Assembly: GCF_018263855.1 (NCBI RefSeq)
Contig: NZ_CP073318.1
Coordinates: 310,001 to 374,000 of the forward strand
Direction of reading: 5' to 3'
Source of the DNA: Kutzneria sp. CA-103260
Lineage (GTDB): Bacteria; Actinomycetota; Actinomycetes; Mycobacteriales; Pseudonocardiaceae
Length of the DNA: 64,000 nucleotides
Part shown: piece after piece, positions 42,763-50,535 of the stretch
How the letters are laid out: each line of letters begins with the position of its first letter
Numbering within the stretch: the first letter of the stretch is position 1
Notes under the pieces: generated by a model
Databases searched by the model: none
What the model was told of the DNA's origin: nothing
Seen by the model: the letters and a program-made list of their open reading frames with translations, nothing else
Made by a program: the position numbers and the translations under genes

Positions 42763-44264
42763 TCGTCTGCCGCAGCTGTGGTTTCCACAACCGTGACGCC
42801 GACTCCTTCTGCGGCTCGTGCGGTGAGTTCCTGGAGTGGACCGGCGAGAAGGTCGCCCCCAAGCCGCCTCCCGCCGCTGAGCCCGAGCCCGAGGAACCAG
42901 CCCCCGCCAAGCGCAGCCTCCTGGAGCGCATCCAGTCCCTTGTCTACCTCGACGTCGGCGAGCGCGACCCCCTGCCCGCCCAGAGCGGTCCCATGGGCGG
43001 CCCCCCTCGCCCACCTGGCCCTCCCGGCATCGGCGGCCCACCCCGCCCGCCGGGCCCTCCTGGCCCTCCCGGCGTCGGCGGTCCTCCTCGTCCTCCAGGT
43101 CCGCCTGGCCCTCCTGGCGCTGGTGGTCCTCCGCGTCCGCCCGGACCTCCTGGTCCGCCCGGGGCCGGTGGTCCGCCGGGCCCGCCCAGCTCCCCGTCCG
43201 CCGGTGGTCCTCCGCGTCCGCCCGGCCCTTCCGGCGCTGGTGCTCCTGCCGGCCCCGCAGCCAGCTCAGTCAGCCCACCCACGCCTACTGGCCCTCCCGG
43301 CCCTGCCCCCGATTCCTCTCTTCAACTTCCGGTGCCCACCCCTCAACCTCCCGTGGAGGCCGCGCTCGTCGTGCCCGTCGGGGAGTCCACCTCCACCCCG
43401 CCCAAGCCCGACTCTCTTTCCGTCCTTCCTGAGCGTGAGCAGAAGCGCCCCACTGCCGTAGTCAAGAAGCCGCCGTCGCGGCGGCTGCGTCCGGGGGACC
43501 TGGTCTGTGGCGACTGCGGCGAGGGCAATGCCGACACCCGGAAGTTCTGCAGCCGGTGTGGGGCGGCGCTGCTCACCGCCGAGGTGGTGAGGACGCCGTG
43601 GTGGCGGAAGATCCTGCCCAAGCGCAAGGTGAAGGTGCGCAAGGCGCTGGAGCGCACCGCCAAGGACCGTAGGGCGAAGACCACGGCCGCCGGCTCGGCG
43701 TTCCGGGCCGTGTTCAAGACGGTCCGGGCGCTGGTGGCGGTTGTGCTGGTGCTGGGCGGCGTCGCCTACGGCTCGCTGCCCGCGGTGCGGACCTGGGTGA
43801 ACAACCAGGTGGCCTCGTGGCAGCAGGACGCCCAGTCGGCCCTGGAACTCACCTATTCCCCGGTCCACCCGACCAAGGTCACCGCCACCTTCGAGGAGCC
43901 GACCCATCCCGCGGATCTGGTGGCGGACAGCGTCAGCAACACCTTCTGGGCCGCCCCCACCACCAAGGGCGAGGTCACCCTGGTCTTCACCTTCGACCGA
44001 CCCGTGAACGTCGACAAGGCCATCATCCAGAACGGCGACAACGACAAGTTCGACCAGACCTTCCGCGCGGAGCGCCTGCACCTGGTGTATTCCACCGGCA
44101 AGACCGAGGACCTCCAGCTGAAGGATCAGCCCGACCCGCAGGAGCTCACCCTCCAGAACGGCCACAACGTGACCAGCATCGAGCTGCACGTGACGGCGAC
44201 CTACCAGTCCCTGCACGGCACCGACCTGGCGATCAGCGAGATCGAGCTATTCCAACGCAGTTGA
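42759..44264 (+). CDS. Bitopic membrane protein: two zinc ribbons, collagen-like Pro/Gly repeats, C-terminal discoidin-like domain (CisA-like candidate)
   Basis: 501 residues from GTG 42759. Zinc ribbon 1 has C4, C7, C18 and C21; ribbon 2 has C250, C253, C264 and C267. Between them is a long Pro/Gly-rich region with repeats of GGPPRPPGPPGPPG. A Lys/Arg-rich segment precedes one membrane helix at about 324-343, placing the N-terminus in the cytosol. The external C-terminal domain (about 344-501) has the beta-sandwich look of F5/8 type C or NADase-type glycan-binding domains (NTFWAAPTTKGEVTLVF). As the last gene of the structural operon it could anchor the particle to the membrane, the role reported for CisA in Streptomyces coelicolor; homology to CisA is my inference. 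Confidence 0.85.
   Translation: MIVCRSCGFHNRDADSFCGSCGEFLEWTGEKVAPKPPPAAEPEPEEPAPAKRSLLERIQSLVYLDVGERDPLPAQSGPMGGPPRPPGPPGIGGPPRPPGPPGPPGVGGPPRPPGPPGPPGAGGPPRPPGPPGPPGAGGPPGPPSSPSAGGPPRPPGPSGAGAPAGPAASSVSPPTPTGPPGPAPDSSLQLPVPTPQPPVEAALVVPVGESTSTPPKPDSLSVLPEREQKRPTAVVKKPPSRRLRPGDLVCGDCGEGNADTRKFCSRCGAALLTAEVVRTPWWRKILPKRKVKVRKALERTAKDRRAKTTAAGSAFRAVFKTVRALVAVVLVLGGVAYGSLPAVRTWVNNQVASWQQDAQSALELTYSPVHPTKVTATFEEPTHPADLVADSVSNTFWAAPTTKGEVTLVFTFDRPVNVDKAIIQNGDNDKFDQTFRAERLHLVYSTGKTEDLQLKDQPDPQELTLQNGHNVTSIELHVTATYQSLHGTDLAISEIELFQRS
43003..43240 (+). repeat. Tandem Pro/Gly-coding repeat in the zinc-ribbon gene
   Basis: Four to five imperfect copies of a unit of roughly 45 bases encode GGPPRPPGPPGPPG-like segments. 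Gly falls at every third position except one Arg, so the stretch resembles interrupted collagen triplets. Copy number may vary between strains. Confidence 0.7.
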
Positions 44265-45120
44265 CCCAGGCCGCCCCGGGCGCTCTTCGCCCGGGGCGGT
44301 GAACTGCGGCCGCCCCTCAACGATCTGCATGGTCCATCTGCTGTGGTGCATCAGCCTGTGGTGCATTCCGCACACCAGAACCAGATTGTCCAGGCTCGTC
44401 GGCCCGTCGGTCAGCCCAGTGGATCACATGATGCGCGTGACACTGCCGGGGTCTCCTCAGACACCCCGGAAACGCGCACCCTTTGTCCCGGATGATCAGC
44501 GCCCGCCGTATCTGGTTCGGTATCGTCCGGCTCGCCCGGCCGATGTCCAGCGGCTCCGACTTGGCCCCCAGCACCACCCGCATCACCTTGCTGTCGCAGG
44601 CGATCCGTCGCGCCGAGGCCGCGTCCATCGGCCCCATGCCCTCCACGTCGGCCGTGCCGCGCTGCTCCTGAAAGTCCTTCAGCGACATGGTCAGCGCCAG
44701 ATGCGGCCGTTCCCCACCCGCCTCCGGCAGGTCCTCGCTGCCAGCGGCCAGATCGATGATCTCCGCCAACGCGTCGCCTTGCCGCTCCGCCGTGGTGCGG
44801 GTGTCGCTGGCCGAGGTCGGCTTGGCCAGTGGGTCGATCAACGCCGCCCATTTGGCCCCGGTCTCCGGGTCGACCTTGCCGCGAAACACCACCGACCCGT
44901 CCTTCCGGCTGGCCAGATGCAACTCGCGCTTCGGCTCCGCCAACTCCCGGTCCTCGGGCTCCTTGCCATCCTGATCGAGCAGCAGAAGGATCCGCCGCGC
45001 GACCATCTCCACCAGCAGCACATACGCCTTCCGGCGCTCCTCTTGCGCTTCCCCGCAGACACGCCACAGCGACACTTCGTCCATCCGCCACGCGGCAGAG
45101 GCTTCCAAGGTCGCCGTCAT
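44247..45120 (-). pseudogene. Decayed DUF222/HNH endonuclease (13E12 repeat family)
   Basis: The open frame from ATG 45120 encodes a short N-terminus, the DUF222 core RELAEPKRELHLASRKDGSV and FRGKVDPETGAKWAALIDPL, and the start of the HNH domain (CAFPGCLRRPRQCHAHHVIH, then WAD). After WAD the reading frame breaks at about 44424; the other frame continues with DGPTSLDNLVLVCGMHHRLM, the missing half of HNH, to a TAG at 44247. One extra base explains this. In addition the usual helical DUF222 segment of about 80-100 residues between residues 40 and 60 seems to be deleted. Full-length members are 350-480 residues. A dispersed selfish or mobile-intron-related family. A single sequencing error could account for the frameshift but not the deletion. 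Confidence 0.75.
44271..44299. terminator. Strong hairpin terminator of the CIS structural operon
   Basis: CCGCCCCGGGCG (44271-44282) pairs perfectly with CGCCCGGGGCGG (44288-44299) around CTCTT, 7 bases after the stop of the zinc-ribbon gene. Confidence 0.85.
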
Positions 45121-45342
45121 GCCCCCATTCTACTGCGCTGACCTGCAGTTTTCCCTTTGCGTGCCAACGAATACCCATGTGGGTGACATGTAAGGATAGC
45201 GCTTTCCAAGAGCAATCGACCACTCAACGCAACCGAACGACGAAACCCAACGCCCACCCTCGTCCTAAGCCCTCTGTAGACGCGACCACCCACTCAACCG
45301 ACGCCGCCCCACCCAACCCAATCACCTACCTCAGCCGCGCGA

Positions 45343-45376
45343 CACAAACCCGCCACGACATCGCGGCGGGTTTGTG
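45343..45376. terminator. Hairpin terminator of the beta-propeller gene
   Basis: CACAAACCCGCC (45343-45354) pairs perfectly with GGCGGGTTTGTG (45365-45376), 14 bases beyond the stop of the minus-strand gene. The rest of the 45121-45390 gap is relatively AT- and A/C-rich; I see no gene in it. Confidence 0.75.
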
Positions 45377-45390
45377 GCTACATCAAAGCC

Positions 45391-47850
45391 TCAGTGCCGG
45401 TACTCGTACCCTGGCGCCACCAGACTCCCTGGTGCCACCAACAAATCAGCGGTCCCGGCTACCGCCGGCGCGGCCCCGTTGACCGAGGCCTGCACTGTTC
45501 GGGGTCCGAGTTCGCTCAACGGGAATACCAGCAAGGACGTGGTGAAGGTGCCGTTGACGTCGGACTGGGCGCTGGCGGTCTCGGGGAAGCCGTTGAGGTA
45601 GGCGACGGCGATGGGGCTGGACGCTGCGAAGCCAGTGCCAGTGACGGTGATGACCGCGCCTGGTGCCCCGACACCGGGGCTGACCTTGACAGTCGGAATC
45701 GTCACCGAGCCGCTCAGGGCGACGAGGTGGGGTGAACCGGCGGCATCGTCGTCGAACTTCAGCGCGGCGGTTCGCTGGTCGGGGGTGGTCGCGGGGGCAG
45801 CCCGGCCGGTGGGGCTGTATTTGACGGTGACCTGGCAGGACTGTCCGGGTTGGACGGTGGTGCAGCCGTTTGAGCTCACGGTGAAGTCACCGGCCTGTTG
45901 TCCGGCTGTGATCGAAACACCGCCGATCACCAGCGGAGAAGCGCCGCCGTTCACCACTGTGACGGTCTTCTGGACGTTCTTGGCCAGTGGCAGTTGCTGG
46001 CCGAAGTCCAGGGGGTCGGGGCCGGCGGCGAACTGGGGAGGCTTCTGGACAGCCTGAGCGCCGATGCCACGAAGGTCCACTGTGTACGTCTTGCCGGTCG
46101 CCTTGGCCCGCAGCGTCAGGGTTCCGGTCTTGGCGACGGTGTCGGTGGGGCTGAATCTCACGGTCGCCAGGCAGGTGTCGGCGCCGTTCAAGGGGGCCTT
46201 GGTGCAGGTCTGGCCGCCCAGGGAGAAACCGGCCCCGCCGACGGAAACCTGGTCGAAGCCGAGGGGGCCGAAGCCGGTGTGGTGGATGGTGGCGGTGCGC
46301 TCGGCGGTCTGGCCGACGGTGACGGTGCCGAAGTCGACGGGATCAGCGAGCAGCCCCGGCTGGAAGGTGCGGACGAAGGAGTCGGTGGACTTGTTGCTGT
46401 CGGCGGCGATCAGGTCGTCGGCGGCGGAGTCGAAGGCGACGGAGCCGCCGTCGCCGGACAGCACGGGGAACAGGCTGTCGCCGTCGCCGGGGGCGGACTT
46501 GAGGTTGGCCGACGCCAGCTCGGGGTGTTGTGCGGTTAGCAGGTTGACGACAACGACCTGGCACGGCTGGTAGGTCGGGGTCTGGGCGGACGACGACTGG
46601 GCCAGGGCGGACTTGGCGCGCAGTTCCAGCGGCTGCGGGTGGAAGCAGTTGTACTGCTCCTGTGGCCCGGTGCTCTCGGTGATCTCCGGACTGTCGGTGA
46701 CGAACGCCAGGTAGTGCCCGTCGGCGGACAGCGCTGGGTACTTGCCGTCGTGCTCCTTGCCGGCGAAATCCTTGGACACCACGGAAGTGGTCGCGACAGC
46801 GCCAGGACCGGAGGCTCGATCGACCAGGTGCACGAGGGCGGTGTCGGCGGTGTCGGTGACGCTGGTGAACGCGACGTGCCGGCCGTCGGCGCCGACGGTG
46901 GGCTCGAAGTACTGGGCCCGGGAGTTCAGCGGATCGCCGTTGACATCGACGTCCAGCCGGGTGATTTTGTTGCTGCGCAAGTCGATGCCGACGATGGCGT
47001 AGAAGTCGCCGTCGGTCTGGGTCGACATGTACCGCACCGAGGCGACGAGCTGGTTGCCGTCGGCGGACAGCGCCGGATCGCAGAAGTCCTCGGTACGGGA
47101 GGAAGGCAGCGGCAGGGTCTGGTTCACGGAGTCGCTGGCCGCGGGGGCGATCAGGGCGCCGGTCGGCGTCTTGTGCAGGGTCGTGGTGACCAGGGTTTCC
47201 TGTTGCACGGCCTGGGTGTAGCAGCCGAAGCCGTCGATCCAGGCCAGCCGGCCGGCGTCACCGGACAGCCGTGGCGCGTGCGCGGCCACTCCGCCATCGC
47301 CGTGGGGAGTCGTGCCGGCCGGCAGCACGCTGACCGTGGTGAACGCGCACGGGCTCTGGAACTTGCCGGTATTGCTGGGATCCCGGTCGCACACGACGAT
47401 CGCGCTGCGGCCGTCGCCGACTCCGGCGGTGATGTTGTTGGCCTCGGTGGTGAACGCGATGTACCGCCCATCGGCGGAGATCGACGGCTCGTCGTTGTCC
47501 CCTGTGGACGGTTGGATGGCGCCCTCGAGGTCCGTGCCGGCGCTGATCAAGGTGGTGGTGCCGGCGACCAGATCCCGCACGTACACGTCCCGGTGCCGGC
47601 TGTTGCGGTCCAACGGATCCAGCTCCAGGCCGACGAACGCCACATAGCGACCGTTCGCCGAGATGGCGGACTGGGCGCCGCCGCCGGGCGCCTGGGATCC
47701 GTTGTTCAGCACGGAGGCGCGTACGGTCGTGCCGGGCGACACCGCCGCGACCGCGGCCGGCCCCTGGCCGACCACCAGCAGCACGGTCGTGGCCAGGAGA
47801 CCGACCGCCGCCAACAGGGCGAGCAGGGGCCCGCGCACATGCAAGCTCAT
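45391..47850 (-). CDS. Secreted PD40 beta-propeller protein with ASH/choice-of-anchor D and IPT-like domains
   Basis: 819 residues from ATG 47850. A signal peptide or N-terminal anchor is at 1-34 (VRGPLLALLAAVGLLATTVL). About six TolB/PD40 blades follow, each with the xSADGRYxAF motif (for example SISADGRYIAFTTE, ALSADGHYLAFVTD). Then two choice-of-anchor D (ASPM/SPD-2/Hydin) domains (VDFGTVTVGQTAERTATIHH; DPLDFGQQLPLAKNVQKTVT) and a C-terminal IPT-like domain. No enzymatic motif. It shares a 14-base promoter motif with the CIS operons and is divergent from a bitopic membrane protein, so it may be an external CIS accessory. The in-frame GTG at 47919 upstream is less likely because it would place charged residues before the signal. 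Confidence 0.82.
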   Translation of the reverse strand: MSLHVRGPLLALLAAVGLLATTVLLVVGQGPAAVAAVSPGTTVRASVLNNGSQAPGGGAQSAISANGRYVAFVGLELDPLDRNSRHRDVYVRDLVAGTTTLISAGTDLEGAIQPSTGDNDEPSISADGRYIAFTTEANNITAGVGDGRSAIVVCDRDPSNTGKFQSPCAFTTVSVLPAGTTPHGDGGVAAHAPRLSGDAGRLAWIDGFGCYTQAVQQETLVTTTLHKTPTGALIAPAASDSVNQTLPLPSSRTEDFCDPALSADGNQLVASVRYMSTQTDGDFYAIVGIDLRSNKITRLDVDVNGDPLNSRAQYFEPTVGADGRHVAFTSVTDTADTALVHLVDRASGPGAVATTSVVSKDFAGKEHDGKYPALSADGHYLAFVTDSPEITESTGPQEQYNCFHPQPLELRAKSALAQSSSAQTPTYQPCQVVVVNLLTAQHPELASANLKSAPGDGDSLFPVLSGDGGSVAFDSAADDLIAADSNKSTDSFVRTFQPGLLADPVDFGTVTVGQTAERTATIHHTGFGPLGFDQVSVGGAGFSLGGQTCTKAPLNGADTCLATVRFSPTDTVAKTGTLTLRAKATGKTYTVDLRGIGAQAVQKPPQFAAGPDPLDFGQQLPLAKNVQKTVTVVNGGASPLVIGGVSITAGQQAGDFTVSSNGCTTVQPGQSCQVTVKYSPTGRAAPATTPDQRTAALKFDDDAAGSPHLVALSGSVTIPTVKVSPGVGAPGAVITVTGTGFAASSPIAVAYLNGFPETASAQSDVNGTFTTSLLVFPLSELGPRTVQASVNGAAPAVAGTADLLVAPGSLVAPGYEYRH

Positions 47851-47919
47851 GGGCCAGAAGCTAGGGCAGCGCCCGCGGGAACCGCCCCGGCCAACAGGCG
47901 GCCTTCGGGCCGCCGTCAC

Positions 47920-47933
47920 TCGCCCCTAGGTGC
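47920..47933. promoter_or_regulatory. Shared CIS promoter motif, copy 2
   Basis: TCGCCCCTAGGTGC, identical to 31479-31492, in the divergent gap between the beta-propeller gene (start 69 bases away) and the bitopic membrane gene (start 71 bases away). Flanking bases are also similar (CCGG and TGCC/CGCC on the right). Confidence 0.6.
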
Positions 47934-48004
47934 GAACCGGGTTGCCCCGCGGCGCTCCCGAACGTCGCTGCCCCCGATGGTGCCAGCGCACGACACTTTT
48001 CGCC

Positions 48005-49270
48005 ATGGGTGCCATCACGTCGCTCGAACAGCCGAGCCTGGCCGTCAATCCCGGCGAGCAGGCCCACTGTGTCGTGCAGATCCGCAACACCGGCAGCATC
48101 GTGGACCAGTTCGCCGTGGACGTCATCGGCGACGCGCAGCAGTGGGCGACCGCCGAGCCGCGCGTCGTGAACCTGATGCCCGGCGACGTGGGCACCGTGG
48201 CGCTGACCTTCGCCCCGCCGCGCGGCCCCGAGGCCCGTTCCGGCCTGACCCCGTTCGGCGTGCGCGTCAAGTCCCGGGAGGACCCGGAGGGCTCGGTGGT
48301 GGAGGAGGGAGCCATCACCGTCGCCCCGTTCACCGAGCTGCGGGCCGAGGTCACGCCGCGCACCTCGCACGGCCGGCTGCGCGGCCGGCACGAGCTGGTG
48401 ATCGACAACCTGGGCAACTGCCCGGCCGAGGTCGAACTCATCGCCACCGACTCCGAGGAACGGCTGTCCTTCCGCTTCCGGCAGCCGACGCTGACCGTCG
48501 AGCCCGGCACGGCGGCGTTCGTGCCGTTCAGCGCCACCCCGCACAAGCGGTTCCTGCGCGGCGCGGAGCGCAAGCACCAGTTCCAGGCCACGGTGCTGAC
48601 CACCGGTGGCGAGCCGGTCTCGGCCGACGGCGCGTTCATCCAGAACCAGTTGCTGCCCAAGTGGTTGCTGCCGGCGTTGGCCGCGCTGCTGGCGTTGCTC
48701 ATCCTGGCCGTCGTGTTGTGGTTCACGGTCGTCAAGCCGGAGGTGCAGTCGACGGCCAAGCAGGCGGCCCAGGAACAGGTCACGCCGGTCATCTCGATCG
48801 CCGACCAGGCGCAGCAGCAGGCTTCCTCGGCGCAGCAGCAGGCCGCGCAGGCCCAGCAGGCGGCCAACGGCGGCGCGGCGCCGAAGCCGGGCACGGGCGC
48901 CGGCGCCGGCGCCGGCGACATTCCCGGCACGGACACCGACTTCCGCATCGTGGCCAACGCCCCGGTGACCTCGAATGCCAACGACTTCAAGAAGTTCGGC
49001 ATGGACACGCCGCCGCCGGCGGACAAGACCCTTGTGGTCACCGACTTCCTGCTACAGAACCCGTACGGCGACACCGGCATCATCCGGATCCAGCGGGACA
49101 ACCAGGTGCTGGCCGAGTTCGGGCTGGGCAACTTCCGGGCCTTCGACTACCACGTGGGCCAGACCTGGCGGTTCGCCCCCGGGCAGCACCTGGTGATCAC
49201 CGTCAACTGCGCGTCGGCGACCTCCGGCACCTGCCGCAGCTCCGCCTCGTTCTCCGGGAAAATCCAGTAG
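48005..49270 (+). CDS. Bitopic membrane protein with N-terminal Ig-like domains (CIS-associated)
   Basis: 421 residues. ATG 48005. The N-terminal 215 residues form two Ig-like or COG1470-type beta domains (NPGEQAHCVVQIRNTGSIVD; GRHELVIDNLGNCPAEVELI). A membrane helix lies at about 222-243 (LLPALAALLALLILAVVLWF), then a Gln/Ala-rich segment about 250-300, and a C-terminal beta domain about 305-421 with a terminal Cys pair (NCASATSGTCRSS). No signal peptide, so the Ig part should be cytosolic. Similar proteins, annotated as hydrolytic protein, occur in Streptomyces CIS loci as I recall. It could link the particle to the envelope. Confidence 0.8.
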   Translation: MGAITSLEQPSLAVNPGEQAHCVVQIRNTGSIVDQFAVDVIGDAQQWATAEPRVVNLMPGDVGTVALTFAPPRGPEARSGLTPFGVRVKSREDPEGSVVEEGAITVAPFTELRAEVTPRTSHGRLRGRHELVIDNLGNCPAEVELIATDSEERLSFRFRQPTLTVEPGTAAFVPFSATPHKRFLRGAERKHQFQATVLTTGGEPVSADGAFIQNQLLPKWLLPALAALLALLILAVVLWFTVVKPEVQSTAKQAAQEQVTPVISIADQAQQQASSAQQQAAQAQQAANGGAAPKPGTGAGAGAGDIPGTDTDFRIVANAPVTSNANDFKKFGMDTPPPADKTLVVTDFLLQNPYGDTGIIRIQRDNQVLAEFGLGNFRAFDYHVGQTWRFAPGQHLVITVNCASATSGTCRSSASFSGKIQ

Positions 49271-49283
49271 AATCGGGCATATG
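49268..49283 (+). promoter_or_regulatory. Probable leaderless promoter -10 of the DUF1992 gene
   Basis: TAGAAT (49268-49273), whose first three bases are also the stop codon of the preceding gene, then 7 bases, then ATG 49281. No ribosome site precedes the ATG. Confidence 0.5.
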
Positions 49284-49757
49284 ACGGAACGCCGGCCGGC
49301 TGGCATGAACTTCGAGTCATGGCTGGACAAGCAGATCCGTGAGGGGGAGCAGCGGGGGGAGTTCGACAACCTTCCGGGCCAAGGGAAACCGCTGCCCGAC
49401 CGCGGTGAGCTGCGCGACCCCGAGTGGTGGGCGCGCAGCTTCCTGGCGCGGGAGGGCGGTCCGACCGACGCGCTGCTGCCGGAGTCGCTGCAGCTGCGCA
49501 AGGAAGTCGAGCGGCTCGCGGATACCGTGCGGGACATGCCGGCCGAGCGGCTGGTGCGGGAGCACGTCGCCGAGCTGAACAAGCGGATCGTGGCCTGGCT
49601 GCGCTCGCCGAGCGGCCCACATGTCCGGGTGGGGCCGGTGGACGCCGATGAGGTCGTCACGCAGTGGCAGGCGGCCCGGCGCAAGCCGGTCGCGACGGTG
49701 GAAAAGGCTTCGGAGCCGGGGAAGAAGCGGCGCTGGTGGCAGCGCCGGACGGCCTGA
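49281..49757 (+). CDS. DUF1992 domain protein (DnaJ-homologue subfamily C member 28-like)
   Basis: 158 residues. The conserved DUF1992 core is at 9-75: NFESWLDKQIREGEQRGEFD, NLPGQGKPLPDRGELRDPEW and the following LRKEVERLADTVRDM helix. The C-terminus is basic (KKRRWWQRR). Function of the family is unknown. It is downstream of the CIS membrane gene but probably has its own leaderless promoter. Confidence 0.9.
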   Translation: MTERRPAGMNFESWLDKQIREGEQRGEFDNLPGQGKPLPDRGELRDPEWWARSFLAREGGPTDALLPESLQLRKEVERLADTVRDMPAERLVREHVAELNKRIVAWLRSPSGPHVRVGPVDADEVVTQWQAARRKPVATVEKASEPGKKRRWWQRRTA

Positions 49758-49778
49758 CCCAGGACCTTCCTGATGCCG

Positions 49779-49823
49779 GGAAGGGGGCTTTCCTGGCGTT
49801 GGACGCGTGGAGTGCCCCCTTCC
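49779..49823. terminator. Hairpin after the DUF1992 gene
   Basis: GGAAGGGGGC (49779-49788) pairs with GCCCCCTTCC (49814-49823) around 25 bases. It is 22 bases after the stop. I recall similar GGAAGGGGGC...GCCCCCTTCC intergenic elements in Amycolatopsis-like genomes, so it may be a dispersed repeat as well. Confidence 0.6.
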
Positions 49824-49908
49824 GAGCAGGGGCGGATGTCCTGATTCGTGGGTATCGTGGCCTGATGGACACGGGTCGGGCGGGGTGTGACGGATCAGGA
49901 TCGAGGGC

Positions 49909-50535
49909 ATGACAACGATCCAGATTCCCGACACCAAGCTGGCCCGGGCGACCACGGAGTTCGTCCGCGAGCAGACCAGCGACCTGGTCTATGACCACTC
50001 CCGGCGGGTCTTCTACTGGGGCAGCCTCCAGGGTCGCAACCGGGACCTGAGCTTCGACCCGGAGCTGCTGTACATCGGCGCGATGTTCCACGACATCGGT
50101 CTCGGCGAGGAGCACCGGGGCAGCGGCCGCCGGTTCGAGGTGGACGGGGCCGAGGCGGCCCGCGACTTCCTGCGCACCCACGGCGTTCCCGACGACAGCA
50201 TCCGTCGCGTGTGGACGGCCATCGCCCTGCACACCACGCCGGGCATCCCGGAGTACATGGAGCCGGAGGTGGCGCTGCTGACGGCGGGCGTCGAGTACGA
50301 CGTGCTGGGCATCGGCTACCACGACATCGACCCCGAGGTCCGCGCCGAAGTGGTGAAGCAGCACCCGCGGCCGGACTTCAAGCGCCGCATCCTGGCGGCC
50401 TTCACCGAGGGCATCGCCCCGAAGCCGGAAACGACGTTCGGCAATGTCAAGGCGGACGTCCTAGCCCACTACACCAAGGGTTTCCAGCGCGGCGACTTCG
50501 TGGACACGATCCTGAACTCGGACTGGCCGGAGTGA
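49909..50535 (+). CDS. HD-domain phosphohydrolase-like protein
   Basis: 208 residues. Metal-binding HD pattern: YDHSRRVFYWG (first His), AMFHDIGLGEE (HD pair), and IALHTTPGIPEYMEPEVALL (third His). The HSxRVF-YWG form is that of cyanamide-hydratase-like HD proteins, but general HD phosphohydrolases also fit. Cytoplasmic. Its stop overlaps the GlxA-type regulator start by 4 bases, so the regulator is co-transcribed. Confidence 0.85.
   Translation: MTTIQIPDTKLARATTEFVREQTSDLVYDHSRRVFYWGSLQGRNRDLSFDPELLYIGAMFHDIGLGEEHRGSGRRFEVDGAEAARDFLRTHGVPDDSIRRVWTAIALHTTPGIPEYMEPEVALLTAGVEYDVLGIGYHDIDPEVRAEVVKQHPRPDFKRRILAAFTEGIAPKPETTFGNVKADVLAHYTKGFQRGDFVDTILNSDWPE

Noticed and set aside
43003..43240. CRISPR-like tandem repeats
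   Set aside because: The repeats are in frame and encode Pro/Gly units inside a gene; there are no spacers and no cas genes.
29349..44264. Prophage or type VI secretion system
   Set aside because: No capsid, terminase, portal, integrase or lysis genes, and no TssJLM or ClpV; DUF4255, LysM, DUF4157, DUF6760 and the J/I pair point to an Afp/PVC/Streptomyces-type CIS.
44411..45223. Alternative 270-codon minus frame over the HNH gene
   Set aside because: DUF222 and HNH residues are in the other frame.
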